Below, piece after piece: positions 8,349 to 18,599 of a stretch of 64,000 nucleotides of DNA. The position numbers and the translations under genes were made by a program. This stretch comes from CAZRIE01 sp964600075 (lineage in GTDB: Bacteria > Bacteroidota > Bacteroidia > Flavobacteriales > Flavobacteriaceae): NCBI GenBank assembly GCA_964600075.1, contig CAZRIE010000003.1, positions 1-64,000 on the forward strand, in the 5' to 3' direction. A model generated the notes under the pieces. The model saw nothing but the letters and a program-made list of their open reading frames with translations, searched no databases and was not told the origin of the DNA. Numbering within the stretch: position 1 is the first letter of the stretch; each line of letters opens with the position of its first letter.

Positions 8349-11300
8349 ATGAACAACTCAAACCCCCTTAGGAAGAATTGCGTCTTTAAAAACCGCACCT
8401 TTTTAACTGTATTTTTATTTTTAGGCGGAATCGTATTTTCTGCAGCACTCGCACAAACGGCCGTAACAGGTACCTTATCTGATGAATCGGGCGCCCCATT
8501 ACCCGGGGTAAGTGTTGTGGTCGAAGGAACCACTTTAGGGGTCTCGACCGATTTTGATGGCCTTTATGCTATCGAAACCGAAAGTGCTGATGCCGTTCTC
8601 GTATTTTCATATATCGGTTTCGTGACCCAAAAAGTTCCGGTCGGTGGAAATAGTAGTATTGATGTAACAATGAACGAAGACGTACAAAATCTTGAAGAAG
8701 TGGTCGTCGTAGGCTATGGCACCCAGAAAAAAGCAACCTTGACCGGTGCTGTTTCTTCTGTGGGGGGCGATGAACTTGAAAAAGCATCTACAGCAAACTT
8801 AGGGGCCGCACTTTCAGGTAAGGTTCCAGGTCTATTTATCGATACGGGACAAGCCATTCCAGGAGCTGATACTCCGGCTATCAGGGTACGTGGAACAAAC
8901 ACTTTCAACAACTCCGGTGCCTTGGTCGTTATTGATGGAATACCGGCTCGTGAAGGCGGTATTGCACGGATTAGCCCTGCAGACATCGAAAGTATATCGG
9001 TCTTAAAAGATGCCTCTGCAGCTATTTATGGGGCACGTGCAGCGAATGGGGTAATTCTTGTTACCACGAAACGCGGTAAAGTTGGAGCGCCAGTTATCAA
9101 ACTTAATTCCACTGTGGGCCTGCAAAATTTTACGGTCGTACCTGAAATGCTTCGGGGTGAAGAATATATGGATTTGGTAAATGTACTCAACGTATATAAG
9201 CTACCTGTGTCCGAATGGCAGGCTGCCAATGCCGGTAGAGGAGCCCCGTATACCCGAGCTGACAATGGGGAGGTCGTCAATCCGACCTTTACCAATGATA
9301 GAATCGCGAATACAGCGGCCGGAACGGACCCATGGCTATACCCGAATACCGATTGGATGGATGAGGTAACCACAACGGGCGCACCAATATCACGCCATAA
9401 TTTACAAGTCTCCGGGGGTACCGAAGATGTTCGGTATTTGGCCTCTTTGGGGTATTTACAACAGGATGTCAACTTTAAGAACGCGCCCAAAGGATATAAT
9501 CAATTCGATCTCAGAGTGAACCTTGATGTCAAAATAAGTGAATCTTTAAGCTTAGATATCGGTCTTTATTCAAGACAAGAAGAAAATTATCAGAACACTA
9601 GAGGATCAGCTTCAATATTCGGAGATCTTATTCGACAGTACCCTTGGTTCCCAGCCTTTTGGCCTACGGGAGAATACGGACCTGATATTGAAAACGGAAA
9701 CAACCCAGCGATAAGAGTTACAGATAATCCTGGTTATGATGATAGAAGCAACAACTTCATACAAAGTAATATCGGGCTTACCTATAAAGTACCCGGTGTT
9801 GAAGGCCTGCAGTTTCGCGCTCAAGTTTCTTACGATAAGGCCAATAGGGAACGAAAGTTATGGCAAAGACCTTGGACGCTTTACACTTGGGACGGTGTGA
9901 ATAGAGATTCTTCAGGTCTGACGCCCGCCCAAAGAGGCCCGAGCGATCCAAGTTTGCGTCAAGAGCATTCCACAAAGACAGATATTACCGCTACGTTAAA
10001 CGCCTCCTATGAAAAACAGTACGGAGATCATTACTTCAAATTACTAGGTGGAATTACCCGTGAGGAGACCGAATTCCAACAATTTGGAGCCTTTAAGCGA
10101 TTTTTCCTTTCAAGTGAGCTGGCACAGCTCGATTTGGGTGGTAATGAGGGCCAAAATAGTTTTGGTAGCGGTTTTGAGACTGCTCGTCTGAACTATTACG
10201 GTCGTCTCAACTACAACTTTAAGGAAAAGTATTTAGTAGAATTTTTGTTTCGTTATGATGGCTCCTATCTTTTTCCAAAAGAAAACCGTTTCGGGTTTTT
10301 CCCTGGGATATCTGCTGGATGGGTCGCCACTGAAGAACAATTTTTTCAAAAAGCACTACCCTTTTTCGACTACTTTAAAGTACGGGCGTCGTATGGTCAA
10401 TTGGGTAACGATAATGTAGATGCTTTTCAATACTTGAACACCTATAACCTATCGCAGACCGGTTTGGAGTCTGTAGTTACTACTGCTTTTGAATCCAATG
10501 TTGCGAACCCTAATATTACTTGGGAAACCGCTACCTCACAAAACGTCGGTATCGACATGAGATTTTGGAACAATAAGGTTACCCTGGGTTTGGACTGGTT
10601 TAAAAATGTACGAGAAGACATTCTGACCGTTCCTCTCAAAACCTTACCTGAATATAGTGGTATCAATGCACCAGCAGTGAATATCGGGGAGTTTGAGAAT
10701 TCGGGATATGAAATAGCGTTGGGCATTAACGGTGGGAGTGAAGATTTCAATTATAATGTGACCGTCAGTTTTAGTGATAATAACAATAAATTGGTATTTT
10801 TTGACGAGCCTGCCTTGGCGGATCGCCCATGGCAACGAGAGACAGGTGGTGAAATCGGAAGACCTTTACTATACGAATATGCCGGTGTTTTCCGTACACA
10901 AGCAGAAGTCGATGCAGCAACGCTTGACTACAGTGGCGTAACTCCTGAATTAAGACCTGGTGATGCACGAGTGGTCGATATTAGTGGAGACGGTGCCATC
11001 GGACCGGAAGACAGAAAGCGTACAGGGGGAAGTGCCTTTGCGGATACCCAATTTGGATGGAACACCTCCATCAACTATAAAAATCTCGACTTTAGTATGT
11101 TTTGGAACGGAGCTTCAGGCGGTTACAGCTATTATGAATGGAGCTTTATGTCAGGCACCTTAGCCAATGTACAACGCGAGGTTCGCGATCGTGCTTGGTC
11201 GCTTGAAAATCCGAATGCGTATGGCCCTCGATTGGCCGACAGGGGCGATCAGTGGTATTCGAACCAGACTGACGCCTACTTAATAACCCGAGATTATTTT

Positions 11301-11594
11301 AGATTGAAAAATCTTGAATTCGGGTATACTTTCGATAAAAGTGTTATCGAAAAACTAGGGGCACAAAATTTACGTTTGGCAGTTTCAGCTACAAATTTGG
11401 TTACAATTACAACTTTTCCCTTCGACCCGGAACTTACCCAAATAAACAATGATGAACTTGCTAACAACGGTCGTGAAGCCGATGGCGATGATGGCGATGA
11501 TGGTGCTACAGGCGTTAGTGGCGGCAACGTAGCGAACGGTGGTACCTATCCTATGCTAAAAACTGTTAACTTAACAGTGCAAATAACATTTTAA
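8349..11594 (+). CDS. SusC/RagA-type TonB-linked outer-membrane protein
   Basis: 1081 residues. Signal peptide (about 1-35), carboxypeptidase-regulatory-like domain (about 38-110, VTGTLSDESGAPLPGVSVVV), the SusC signature VVVGYGTQKKATLTGAV, a plug with RVRGTNTFNNSGALVVIDG and VLKDASAAIYGARAANGVILVTTK, and a long beta-barrel. With its SusD partner 38 bp downstream it forms a ligand-import complex for glycans, peptides or other large nutrients. A low-complexity insert of Asp/Gly (DGDDGDDG) lies shortly before the last strands. Upstream is only a weak -7-like TACATTTA (8311-8318). No local sigma/anti-sigma pair or hybrid sensor is present to explain regulation. Ligand unknown. Confidence 0.95.
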   Translation: MNNSNPLRKNCVFKNRTFLTVFLFLGGIVFSAALAQTAVTGTLSDESGAPLPGVSVVVEGTTLGVSTDFDGLYAIETESADAVLVFSYIGFVTQKVPVGGNSSIDVTMNEDVQNLEEVVVVGYGTQKKATLTGAVSSVGGDELEKASTANLGAALSGKVPGLFIDTGQAIPGADTPAIRVRGTNTFNNSGALVVIDGIPAREGGIARISPADIESISVLKDASAAIYGARAANGVILVTTKRGKVGAPVIKLNSTVGLQNFTVVPEMLRGEEYMDLVNVLNVYKLPVSEWQAANAGRGAPYTRADNGEVVNPTFTNDRIANTAAGTDPWLYPNTDWMDEVTTTGAPISRHNLQVSGGTEDVRYLASLGYLQQDVNFKNAPKGYNQFDLRVNLDVKISESLSLDIGLYSRQEENYQNTRGSASIFGDLIRQYPWFPAFWPTGEYGPDIENGNNPAIRVTDNPGYDDRSNNFIQSNIGLTYKVPGVEGLQFRAQVSYDKANRERKLWQRPWTLYTWDGVNRDSSGLTPAQRGPSDPSLRQEHSTKTDITATLNASYEKQYGDHYFKLLGGITREETEFQQFGAFKRFFLSSELAQLDLGGNEGQNSFGSGFETARLNYYGRLNYNFKEKYLVEFLFRYDGSYLFPKENRFGFFPGISAGWVATEEQFFQKALPFFDYFKVRASYGQLGNDNVDAFQYLNTYNLSQTGLESVVTTAFESNVANPNITWETATSQNVGIDMRFWNNKVTLGLDWFKNVREDILTVPLKTLPEYSGINAPAVNIGEFENSGYEIALGINGGSEDFNYNVTVSFSDNNNKLVFFDEPALADRPWQRETGGEIGRPLLYEYAGVFRTQAEVDAATLDYSGVTPELRPGDARVVDISGDGAIGPEDRKRTGGSAFADTQFGWNTSINYKNLDFSMFWNGASGGYSYYEWSFMSGTLANVQREVRDRAWSLENPNAYGPRLADRGDQWYSNQTDAYLITRDYFRLKNLEFGYTFDKSVIEKLGAQNLRLAVSATNLVTITTFPFDPELTQINNDELANNGREADGDDGDDGATGVSGGNVANGGTYPMLKTVNLTVQITF

Positions 11595-11632
11595 AAAAAA
11601 TTGCTATTAATTAACTTTATAAATTTTTTACT

Positions 11633-13507
11633 ATGAAAAAGGACTTTTTAAAAATCACAACACTGGTAGTCTTCGGATTACTGCTAGTGGGGTGTAACGA
11701 AGATTTTTTAGAAACCGAGCCACTCAGCCAGGCATCTGAACAGAATGTCTGGTCAGATTCAAAATTGACAGAGGCCGCTGTATTGGATCTGTACCAGGGC
11801 ACATGGGCAGGTACGCTCACTAGGGAAGAAACGACCGATGCGTTTACGGATCAAGCTGTTTTCACCCACCCTGGGCGTGGTGTAGATGGGTATACCGAGG
11901 GTAAAATGAATCCTGCCGGTAACTTTATGGACATGCAATGGTTCAGTTGGCCCGATATTTACCCCTTTATACGTGGCGCTAACCTCGCGATTTCGAAGCT
12001 TGAGGCAAATGAAGCCGAATTTGCACAAGAGTTCATCGAACCCTTATTGGGACAGGCCTATTTTATGAGAGCCTTTTATTACACGCAATTAATGCGGCAG
12101 TTCGGTGGGGTCGTGCTTTTAACGGAGCCATTGGAATTAGATAGCGAAGCGAACAACCCACGAGGTACCTTTGAGGCAACCGTGAACTTAATTCTTGCCG
12201 ATTTAGTTAAGGCCGAAACACTCTTGGCCAATGCCCCAGCTAGCAAGGCCCAGGCCCATACCCTTACGGTATTGGCATTACGGTCTCGGGTTCTGACCCA
12301 TGTAGCCAGTGATCTTTATGAACCGTCAAAAGCTTCTACGGTTTCAACGATTGCATCCTATAGCAATCCAGAATTGATTGGATGGACAAGCGGATCACAA
12401 ACTGACCGTTGGGAAACTGCAAAAGCTGCTTCCAAAGCACTTTTGGATGCCACTAGCGGATACAAATTAGATTACTCTGCCCCAGCACCGCAGGAAGAAG
12501 CCATTCAAAATTATGAGGATATCTGGCTTCAAGGCGACGAAAACCAAGACTTTATTTGGGGAAGATTGGTAGAGGAATTTGGTTTTAACTCTAGAACATA
12601 CCCAGGTGGTGATGGCTGGTCACAAGGCCCAGGAATGGTTGCTTTGTACCATGGCCCGAACGGTTATCACGAATGGGCCGGAACGACGCCTACAGAGGCT
12701 TTGGTCTCAAAATATGGCTTTGCCGATGGCACCGCATTCGATTGGGACAACCCCGCACATGCTGCGGCTCCGTATGATAATCGAGAAGCGCGATTCTACG
12801 CTAGCATTCTATATGACGGCGGCGCCTGGAAAGAGCGTACCGATGATGTGGTCAAGTTCGATAAATTTAATGAAATACAGTCTGGCTTTTATACGTTTAC
12901 CGATGGCACTATTGTCAATGGTGTAGATACCCGTCAAGGTCCAATTGAAGATTGGAACGGCTCGAGAACCGGCTATTACTTTAGAAAATTTGCCGATCCT
13001 AGAACTCCCGCACAATGGCCTAACAATTTGCAAAAAGTTGATGCGCCCTATATTCGGTATACCGAAGTGTTATTGAACTATGTTGAGGCGAGTATCAATA
13101 CCAGCGATGAAGGTGAAGCCAAGGCATGGCTGAACAGATTACGGTTCAGAAACGGCCTACCGGCAGTAACCGAATCCGGTGATGCTCTATTGGAACTGTA
13201 TAAGCGGGAACGTGATAAGGAACTTGTCAACGAAGATGCCCGACTGTTCGATATGAAACGCTGGCTCGAAGGACCTGAGTCTATAAACCAGCAAGTGCAG
13301 ACTGTCTTGATTCAGGGCACTCAAAAACCGGGCACAACGGTTGCTCCCGAAGATTATAGAAAAGATACTTCATTGTTCGATTACACCTTTAAACCGACCA
13401 ATATCGTTTTCGAGAACCGTCTTTGGCAAGACCACGTCTATTTTATGCCCATAAAACAGGAAGAAATCGATAAGGATCCGTCTATCATTCAAAATCCGGG
13501 GTACTAA
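11633..13507 (+). CDS. SusD/RagB-type outer-membrane lipoprotein
   Basis: 624 residues. Lipoprotein signal with lipobox LVGC (Cys about 21) followed by NEDFLETEPLSQASEQ, a typical SusD mature N-terminus. The middle has TPR-like helices (QAYFMRAFYYTQLMRQFGGV), and the C-terminal part has YIRYTEVLLNYVEASINT, LNRLRFRNGLP and EDARLFDMKRW, all SusD hallmarks. It would sit as a lid on the SusC channel at 8349 and capture the ligand. It is longer than many SusD proteins, with extended loops around residues 310-420 that probably shape ligand choice. A strong hairpin follows at 13535-13565. Confidence 0.95.
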   Translation: MKKDFLKITTLVVFGLLLVGCNEDFLETEPLSQASEQNVWSDSKLTEAAVLDLYQGTWAGTLTREETTDAFTDQAVFTHPGRGVDGYTEGKMNPAGNFMDMQWFSWPDIYPFIRGANLAISKLEANEAEFAQEFIEPLLGQAYFMRAFYYTQLMRQFGGVVLLTEPLELDSEANNPRGTFEATVNLILADLVKAETLLANAPASKAQAHTLTVLALRSRVLTHVASDLYEPSKASTVSTIASYSNPELIGWTSGSQTDRWETAKAASKALLDATSGYKLDYSAPAPQEEAIQNYEDIWLQGDENQDFIWGRLVEEFGFNSRTYPGGDGWSQGPGMVALYHGPNGYHEWAGTTPTEALVSKYGFADGTAFDWDNPAHAAAPYDNREARFYASILYDGGAWKERTDDVVKFDKFNEIQSGFYTFTDGTIVNGVDTRQGPIEDWNGSRTGYYFRKFADPRTPAQWPNNLQKVDAPYIRYTEVLLNYVEASINTSDEGEAKAWLNRLRFRNGLPAVTESGDALLELYKRERDKELVNEDARLFDMKRWLEGPESINQQVQTVLIQGTQKPGTTVAPEDYRKDTSLFDYTFKPTNIVFENRLWQDHVYFMPIKQEEIDKDPSIIQNPGY

Positions 13508-13534
13508 TAGTATCCGATTTTAATCATTAAATTT

Positions 13535-13565
13535 GAATAACCCTTGACTTCGGTCGGGGTTATTC
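13535..13565 (+). terminator. Hairpin with TTCG tetraloop between susD and the UnbV gene
   Basis: The arms starting GAATAACCC and ending GGGTTATTC enclose an inner GAC-TTCG-GTC, giving about 13 pairs with one bulged T, then a T-rich run (TTATTTTATG). It fits an intrinsic terminator or attenuator placed after susD and 35 bp before the next start codon. Confidence 0.7.
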
Positions 13566-13599
13566 TTATTTTATGCCAATTTGAATATCCACTGAAGAG

Positions 13600-16500
13600 A
13601 TGAAAAATTTGCTATGTTTCATTGTATTGGGCCTACTGTTCTTTTCTTGTGAACAAAAGCCTAAAACCTTATTTTCAAAACTTACCGCTTCTGAAACCGG
13701 GGTAGATTTTAAAAATACGTTAACGGAAACGCATAAGTACAACTACTTTACCTACCCTTATATGTATTTGGGCGGTGGGGTTTCCACCGGGGATATCAAT
13801 AACGATGGTTTAGAGGATATTTTCTTTACCGGTAATATGGTCGAGAATAAACTGTACCTCAACAAAGGCAATCTGCAATTTGAGAATATTTCTGAAACTT
13901 CCGGTATAACTGGAGATTCACGATGGTATTCGGGCACTACCTTTGTCGATATTAACCAAGACGGCTATCTAGATATTTATTGCTCGGTTAGCGGCAAGAA
14001 TCCGCCCCATAACAACGTGCTCTATATCAACAACAAAGACAATACATTTACCGAAAAAGCTGCCGAATATGGTATCGATTACGATGGCCAAAGCATGCAA
14101 TCCGTTTTTTTTGACTATGATAAAGACGGGGATCTTGATCTTTATATCATAAATTACCCTCCTACAAGTTTTATTGCCCCGATCGAGTATTATGCCTACA
14201 TGCTCGAAAATCATGCTGACGAAGATTCCGATAAGCTTTTCAGAAACGATAATGGACATTTTACGGATGTCACCAAAGAAGCAGGACTTAGTAATTTCGG
14301 ACTTAGTTTGGGGGTCGCCGCTTCCGACGTCAACAACGATGGGTTTACGGATCTCTTTATCTCCAATGATTTTAATGCCCCTGACTTCTTGTTCATTAAT
14401 AATCAAGACGGCACTTTTACCAACCAGATCAACACTAGTTTACAGCAAACCTCATTTTTCGGAATGGGTGCTGATATCGCCGATTTCAACAACGACGGCT
14501 ATATGGATATTTTCCAATTAGATATGTCGGCGGAAGATAATTTCCGTTCCAAGGCAAATATGGGTGCAATGGACACTGAGGCATTTTATAATTCCGTGAA
14601 GTACGGACTACATCATCAGTACATGCAGAATTCCCTTCAGCTAAATAATGGAAATGCTGCTGGCGAACTCCCAATGTTCAGCAACATATCCCGTTTGGCA
14701 GGGGTCTCTTCCACCGATTGGAGCTGGGGAGGCTTACTCGCCGATTTTGATAATGACGGCTGGAAAGATCTTTTCGTCACCAATGGTATTCGACGTGATG
14801 TCAACAACAAAGACTTTTATGCCGAACACCGTGAGTTTTTCAATAAAATGGAGAACGATAGCAATTATAGGAACAAAGAAGAAGAAGTAGAGCTACTAAA
14901 ATATCTTGAAGAACTACCGTCGGAGAAATTGAGTAATTATATATTTCAAAATAATGGAGATCTCACCTTTACCAAAAAAACCGAGGAATGGGGTTTTGAA
15001 GAAAAGACATTCTCGAACGGAGTAGCCTATTCCGATCTCGATAACGACGGCGATCTTGACCTGGTCATCAATAATTTAGAGGATGTTGCAAGCATTTACC
15101 GCAACAACACCTCCGGAACGAACCAATTGACCATTGATTTAAAGGGGGGAAGCAATGTATTACCCAATGGTAGCAAGGTATCGGTGTATACCTCCGAAGG
15201 CATGCAAGTACAAGAATACAATGTCGTGCACGGTTATTTATCATCTGTCACGCCCCTACTCCATTTTGGCCTTGGTTCTACCCAACAGGCCGATAGCATT
15301 GCAGTGGCCTGGCCCAATGGTTTCACGACAAAACTTACCGAGGTTGCCGCAAACCAAAAGCTCGCCATTGACTTTGATGAAACGAAATCGTATAAAACCC
15401 CATCAACCGATGTAACACCTTACGATCAAAAGCAATTTCAGACGGTTGCCATTGACACTGCGAATCTATTCAAGCACGAGGAGAACGATTATCCCGATTT
15501 TAAAAAAGAAGTGCTCTTACCACATCGGACCTCGACATTGGGGCCTTCGCTGGCTACCGGTGACCTTAACGGTGATGGCACCGAAGACTATATCGTAGGT
15601 GGCGCAGTAGGGCAAGCGCCTGCAGTTTATTTGCAAAATAAAGATGGTAATTTCGAATTGTTAACAATACCACAACTTGCAGAAGACAAATACCACGAAG
15701 ATCTGGGAGTGTTGATTTTTGACTTCGATAATGACGGAGACAATGATTTTTACATCGCCAGTGGCGGCAATGAATTCAAGGTCAATTCATTGGGCTATGA
15801 AGATCGCCTATACATGAATATGGGAAACAATACATTCCGGCAAACCAAAGGTGTGCTTCCAAAAAATACAATCAGTGGACTCAATGTAACCGCTTCCGAT
15901 TATGATCATGATGGTGATCTTGACCTATTTTTAGGTGGAAGACTATTGCCTTCAAAGTACCCGTACCCCGTGGATTCCTATATTTTAGAAAATAAAAGCG
16001 AACCCGAAAGACCTAGATTCGTCGATGCTACTGATAAGGTACTCCCCGAATTGAAATCACTTGGTCTAGTTACGGCATCAAGTTGGGTAGACTTTGATGG
16101 TGACGGCTGGGAAGACCTCGTAGTCGTAGGTGAATGGATGCCGGTCAAATTTTTTAAGAATGACAGCGGCACCTTCAAAGACGTATCAGACCAACTACTT
16201 TCGGGCAATACCTCGGGCTGGTGGTTCGATATTCAAAAAGGAGATTTTGATAACGACGGGGATCAAGACCTTGTTCTAGGTAATTTGGGCAAAAACTACA
16301 AATATACAGCCAGTGAATCGGCACCTTTCAAAATCTATCTTAATGATTTTGATGGCAATGAAAGTTCCGATATCGTTTTAAGCTATAAGAAAGGGGAAAC
16401 AGAATTTCCTGTTCGTGGCCGTCAATGTTCATCCCAACAGATGCCAGCGATAAAATCGAAATTCAAGGATTATAATTCTTTCGCCAGTGCCAATTTAAAA

Positions 16501-16917
16501 CAGATCTATACCACCAAACTTTTGGAAGAATCGTTAAGCTACGAAATCACCTCATTTGAGAGTATATATTTGGAAAATGACAACGGTAAATTTTCTGCAA
16601 AGCCCTTACCACAATTGGCCCAAATTTCGAGCATCAATAAATTCGTTGTAGACGATTTTAATTCAGATGGCAATTTAGATGTGGTATTAGCAGGTAATCT
16701 CTACAATGCCGAAGTAGAAACGCCGAGAGCCGATGCCAGTTTCGGATTGTATCTGCAAGGAGATGGTACAGGTAATTTCATTGCCAAAACTATGATGGAA
16801 TCCGGTCTTAAAATCGTGGGTGACGTTCGGGGTATGGAGCAAATTTCCGTAGCTGGCCAAAAGCATCTTTTAGTGGCTAAAAATGATGATATGATGCAGC
16901 TAATAAAAGTGAATTAA
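13600..16917 (+). CDS. FG-GAP/VCBS-repeat lipoprotein with ASPIC/UnbV domain
   Basis: 1105 residues. A lipoprotein signal (lipobox LFFSC) is followed by seven Asp-rich calcium-binding FG-GAP repeats, such as DINNDGLEDIFFTGN, DYDKDGDLDLYIINY and DFDNDGWKDLFVTNG. Then comes an ASPIC/UnbV-type segment (about residues 500-600, ending LHFGLGSTQQADSIAVAWPNG), then a second propeller of about seven repeats up to DFNSDGNLDVVLAGN. The fold is predicted to be two beta-propellers on the cell surface. Such proteins are frequent neighbours of SusCD pairs in flavobacteria, but their role is not settled; binding of the same ligand is the usual guess. The sulfatase begins 12 bp downstream, so the two are co-transcribed. 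Confidence 0.88.
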   Translation: MKNLLCFIVLGLLFFSCEQKPKTLFSKLTASETGVDFKNTLTETHKYNYFTYPYMYLGGGVSTGDINNDGLEDIFFTGNMVENKLYLNKGNLQFENISETSGITGDSRWYSGTTFVDINQDGYLDIYCSVSGKNPPHNNVLYINNKDNTFTEKAAEYGIDYDGQSMQSVFFDYDKDGDLDLYIINYPPTSFIAPIEYYAYMLENHADEDSDKLFRNDNGHFTDVTKEAGLSNFGLSLGVAASDVNNDGFTDLFISNDFNAPDFLFINNQDGTFTNQINTSLQQTSFFGMGADIADFNNDGYMDIFQLDMSAEDNFRSKANMGAMDTEAFYNSVKYGLHHQYMQNSLQLNNGNAAGELPMFSNISRLAGVSSTDWSWGGLLADFDNDGWKDLFVTNGIRRDVNNKDFYAEHREFFNKMENDSNYRNKEEEVELLKYLEELPSEKLSNYIFQNNGDLTFTKKTEEWGFEEKTFSNGVAYSDLDNDGDLDLVINNLEDVASIYRNNTSGTNQLTIDLKGGSNVLPNGSKVSVYTSEGMQVQEYNVVHGYLSSVTPLLHFGLGSTQQADSIAVAWPNGFTTKLTEVAANQKLAIDFDETKSYKTPSTDVTPYDQKQFQTVAIDTANLFKHEENDYPDFKKEVLLPHRTSTLGPSLATGDLNGDGTEDYIVGGAVGQAPAVYLQNKDGNFELLTIPQLAEDKYHEDLGVLIFDFDNDGDNDFYIASGGNEFKVNSLGYEDRLYMNMGNNTFRQTKGVLPKNTISGLNVTASDYDHDGDLDLFLGGRLLPSKYPYPVDSYILENKSEPERPRFVDATDKVLPELKSLGLVTASSWVDFDGDGWEDLVVVGEWMPVKFFKNDSGTFKDVSDQLLSGNTSGWWFDIQKGDFDNDGDQDLVLGNLGKNYKYTASESAPFKIYLNDFDGNESSDIVLSYKKGETEFPVRGRQCSSQQMPAIKSKFKDYNSFASANLKQIYTTKLLEESLSYEITSFESIYLENDNGKFSAKPLPQLAQISSINKFVVDDFNSDGNLDVVLAGNLYNAEVETPRADASFGLYLQGDGTGNFIAKTMMESGLKIVGDVRGMEQISVAGQKHLLVAKNDDMMQLIKVN

Positions 16918-16929
16918 AAATATCGAGAT

Positions 16930-18519
16930 TTGAAAAAAAATGTAGACTTCTTGCTTTTTTTATGCATGCTTGGTTTCCTTTTAGTGTCCTGTCAGAATAG
17001 AGAAGAAGAAGAACCCGTAGAACCACCCAATATTTTATGGGTCTTTTTAGAAGACACCGCACCGCTTTTAGGTGCATATGGCACGACACTTATAGCAACG
17101 CCGAATATTGATAGTCTTGCCCAGCACGGTGTTCTGTACAAAAATGTGTATATGCCTGCGCCAGTATGTTCAGCAAGTCGTTCTAGTATAATAACGGGCG
17201 TTATGTCAACAACTACAGGAACACATAATCATCATAGCTCTAGAACCAAAGAATCGGGAATCTACTTGCCTGATAGTTTAAAAACAATTCCAGAAGTTTT
17301 TAAAAATGCCGGGTATTTCACGTTTAATAATGGCAAAGATGATTACAACTTCATCTATAACAGAAGAGATTTGTATACTCAAGATTATAAATTACACCCA
17401 TTATACGGCAAAAGCGGTGTGCATTTAGATCTATCTACGTTAAGGGACAAACAACCTTTTTTTGGGCAAATACAAATGTATGGTGGAAAAGAAATATTTT
17501 CGGATAACTTTAAGGATAACGTAACAACCCCTGTAGATAGATCAAAAATACAAATGCCTCCCTATCTACCCGACCACCCTAGCATAGTTGAAGAATATGC
17601 CAATCACTTGGACGCCATTCAAATAACCGATGAAAAAGTTGGTGAAATCATTCAAAAATTAGCGGATAGTGACCTGCTTGAGAACACCATAGTCTTCTTT
17701 TTTTCAGACCATGGTATGAGACTTACACGAAACAAACAGTTTTTATATGATGGTGGTTTACTTGTGCCTTTGATTATAGCCGATTTCACCAAAAGCATTA
17801 AGAAATTGACTTCAGGGAGTATCAATGAAGATTTAATCAGTGGGCTAGACCTTGGAACCAGCGCGCTCGCTTTGGCGGGTATTTCGATACCTAGCTATAT
17901 GAAAGGTAGAAATATATTCAATAATTCCGATAAACGCGAGTATGTTATTTCAACTAGAGATCGTTGCGATTTTACTATTGATAGAATTCGATCGGTGCGC
18001 TCAAAAGGGTATAAGTATATTCGGAATTTTATAACCGACAGACCTTATACGCAACCGACCTATATGGATTTTGATGGCATTGAGTTTGTTAAAGTAATGC
18101 ATCAATTACACGATGACGGAAAATTGAATACCGCACAAGATAGATTTATGTCCGACGAGCGTCCAGCTGAAGAATTATATAATCTAAAAGATGATCCCTA
18201 TGAATTAAATAACCTCGCGACAAATGCTGAATATAGCGATGTATTAAAAAAACATGCACGCATTTTAGATAATTGGATTGTGGAGACTGATGACAAAGGG
18301 CAATATCCGGAAGATGAAGAAAATTTAAAATTGATGTTAGGAATTTGGGGTAAGCACGCAATAAACCCCGAATATGATACATTAAGAAAAAAATATCCAA
18401 ACTTTGAAGGGTCGTTGGTTTATTTAAAAAGTGAACCATCAAAATTAATTGATTCAAGCTTTACCAAAGAACCGTTGTTAGAATTGAATACCCAACTTCT
18501 AGAAAAGGGGGACAAATAA
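16930..18519 (+). CDS. Sulfatase (S1 family, formylglycine-dependent), lipoprotein
   Basis: 529 residues starting at TTG 16930, which gives MKKNVDF and a lipoprotein signal with lipobox LVSC. The sulfatase core is clear: NILWVFLEDTAPLLGAYG (metal site), the modification motif C-S-A-S-R in PVCSASRSSIITG, and FFFSDHGMRL (second metal site). The Cys is converted to formylglycine in active enzymes. The motif has Ala where most family members have Pro, which the family allows. The overall pattern resembles N-sulfoglucosamine sulfohydrolase-like sulfatases, but I would not name a substrate. It would act in the periplasm or at the surface. It lies 12 bp after the UnbV gene and shares the SusCD strand. 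No sulfatase-maturing enzyme is in the window. Confidence 0.9.
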   Translation: MKKNVDFLLFLCMLGFLLVSCQNREEEEPVEPPNILWVFLEDTAPLLGAYGTTLIATPNIDSLAQHGVLYKNVYMPAPVCSASRSSIITGVMSTTTGTHNHHSSRTKESGIYLPDSLKTIPEVFKNAGYFTFNNGKDDYNFIYNRRDLYTQDYKLHPLYGKSGVHLDLSTLRDKQPFFGQIQMYGGKEIFSDNFKDNVTTPVDRSKIQMPPYLPDHPSIVEEYANHLDAIQITDEKVGEIIQKLADSDLLENTIVFFFSDHGMRLTRNKQFLYDGGLLVPLIIADFTKSIKKLTSGSINEDLISGLDLGTSALALAGISIPSYMKGRNIFNNSDKREYVISTRDRCDFTIDRIRSVRSKGYKYIRNFITDRPYTQPTYMDFDGIEFVKVMHQLHDDGKLNTAQDRFMSDERPAEELYNLKDDPYELNNLATNAEYSDVLKKHARILDNWIVETDDKGQYPEDEENLKLMLGIWGKHAINPEYDTLRKKYPNFEGSLVYLKSEPSKLIDSSFTKEPLLELNTQLLEKGDK

Positions 18520-18599
18520 TACCGTATTTACAAAGGCGAGGTGTTAAATTTATTTGGGGCACCAAAAAACCTAAAAATTAGACAGATGAATTAAGATTC

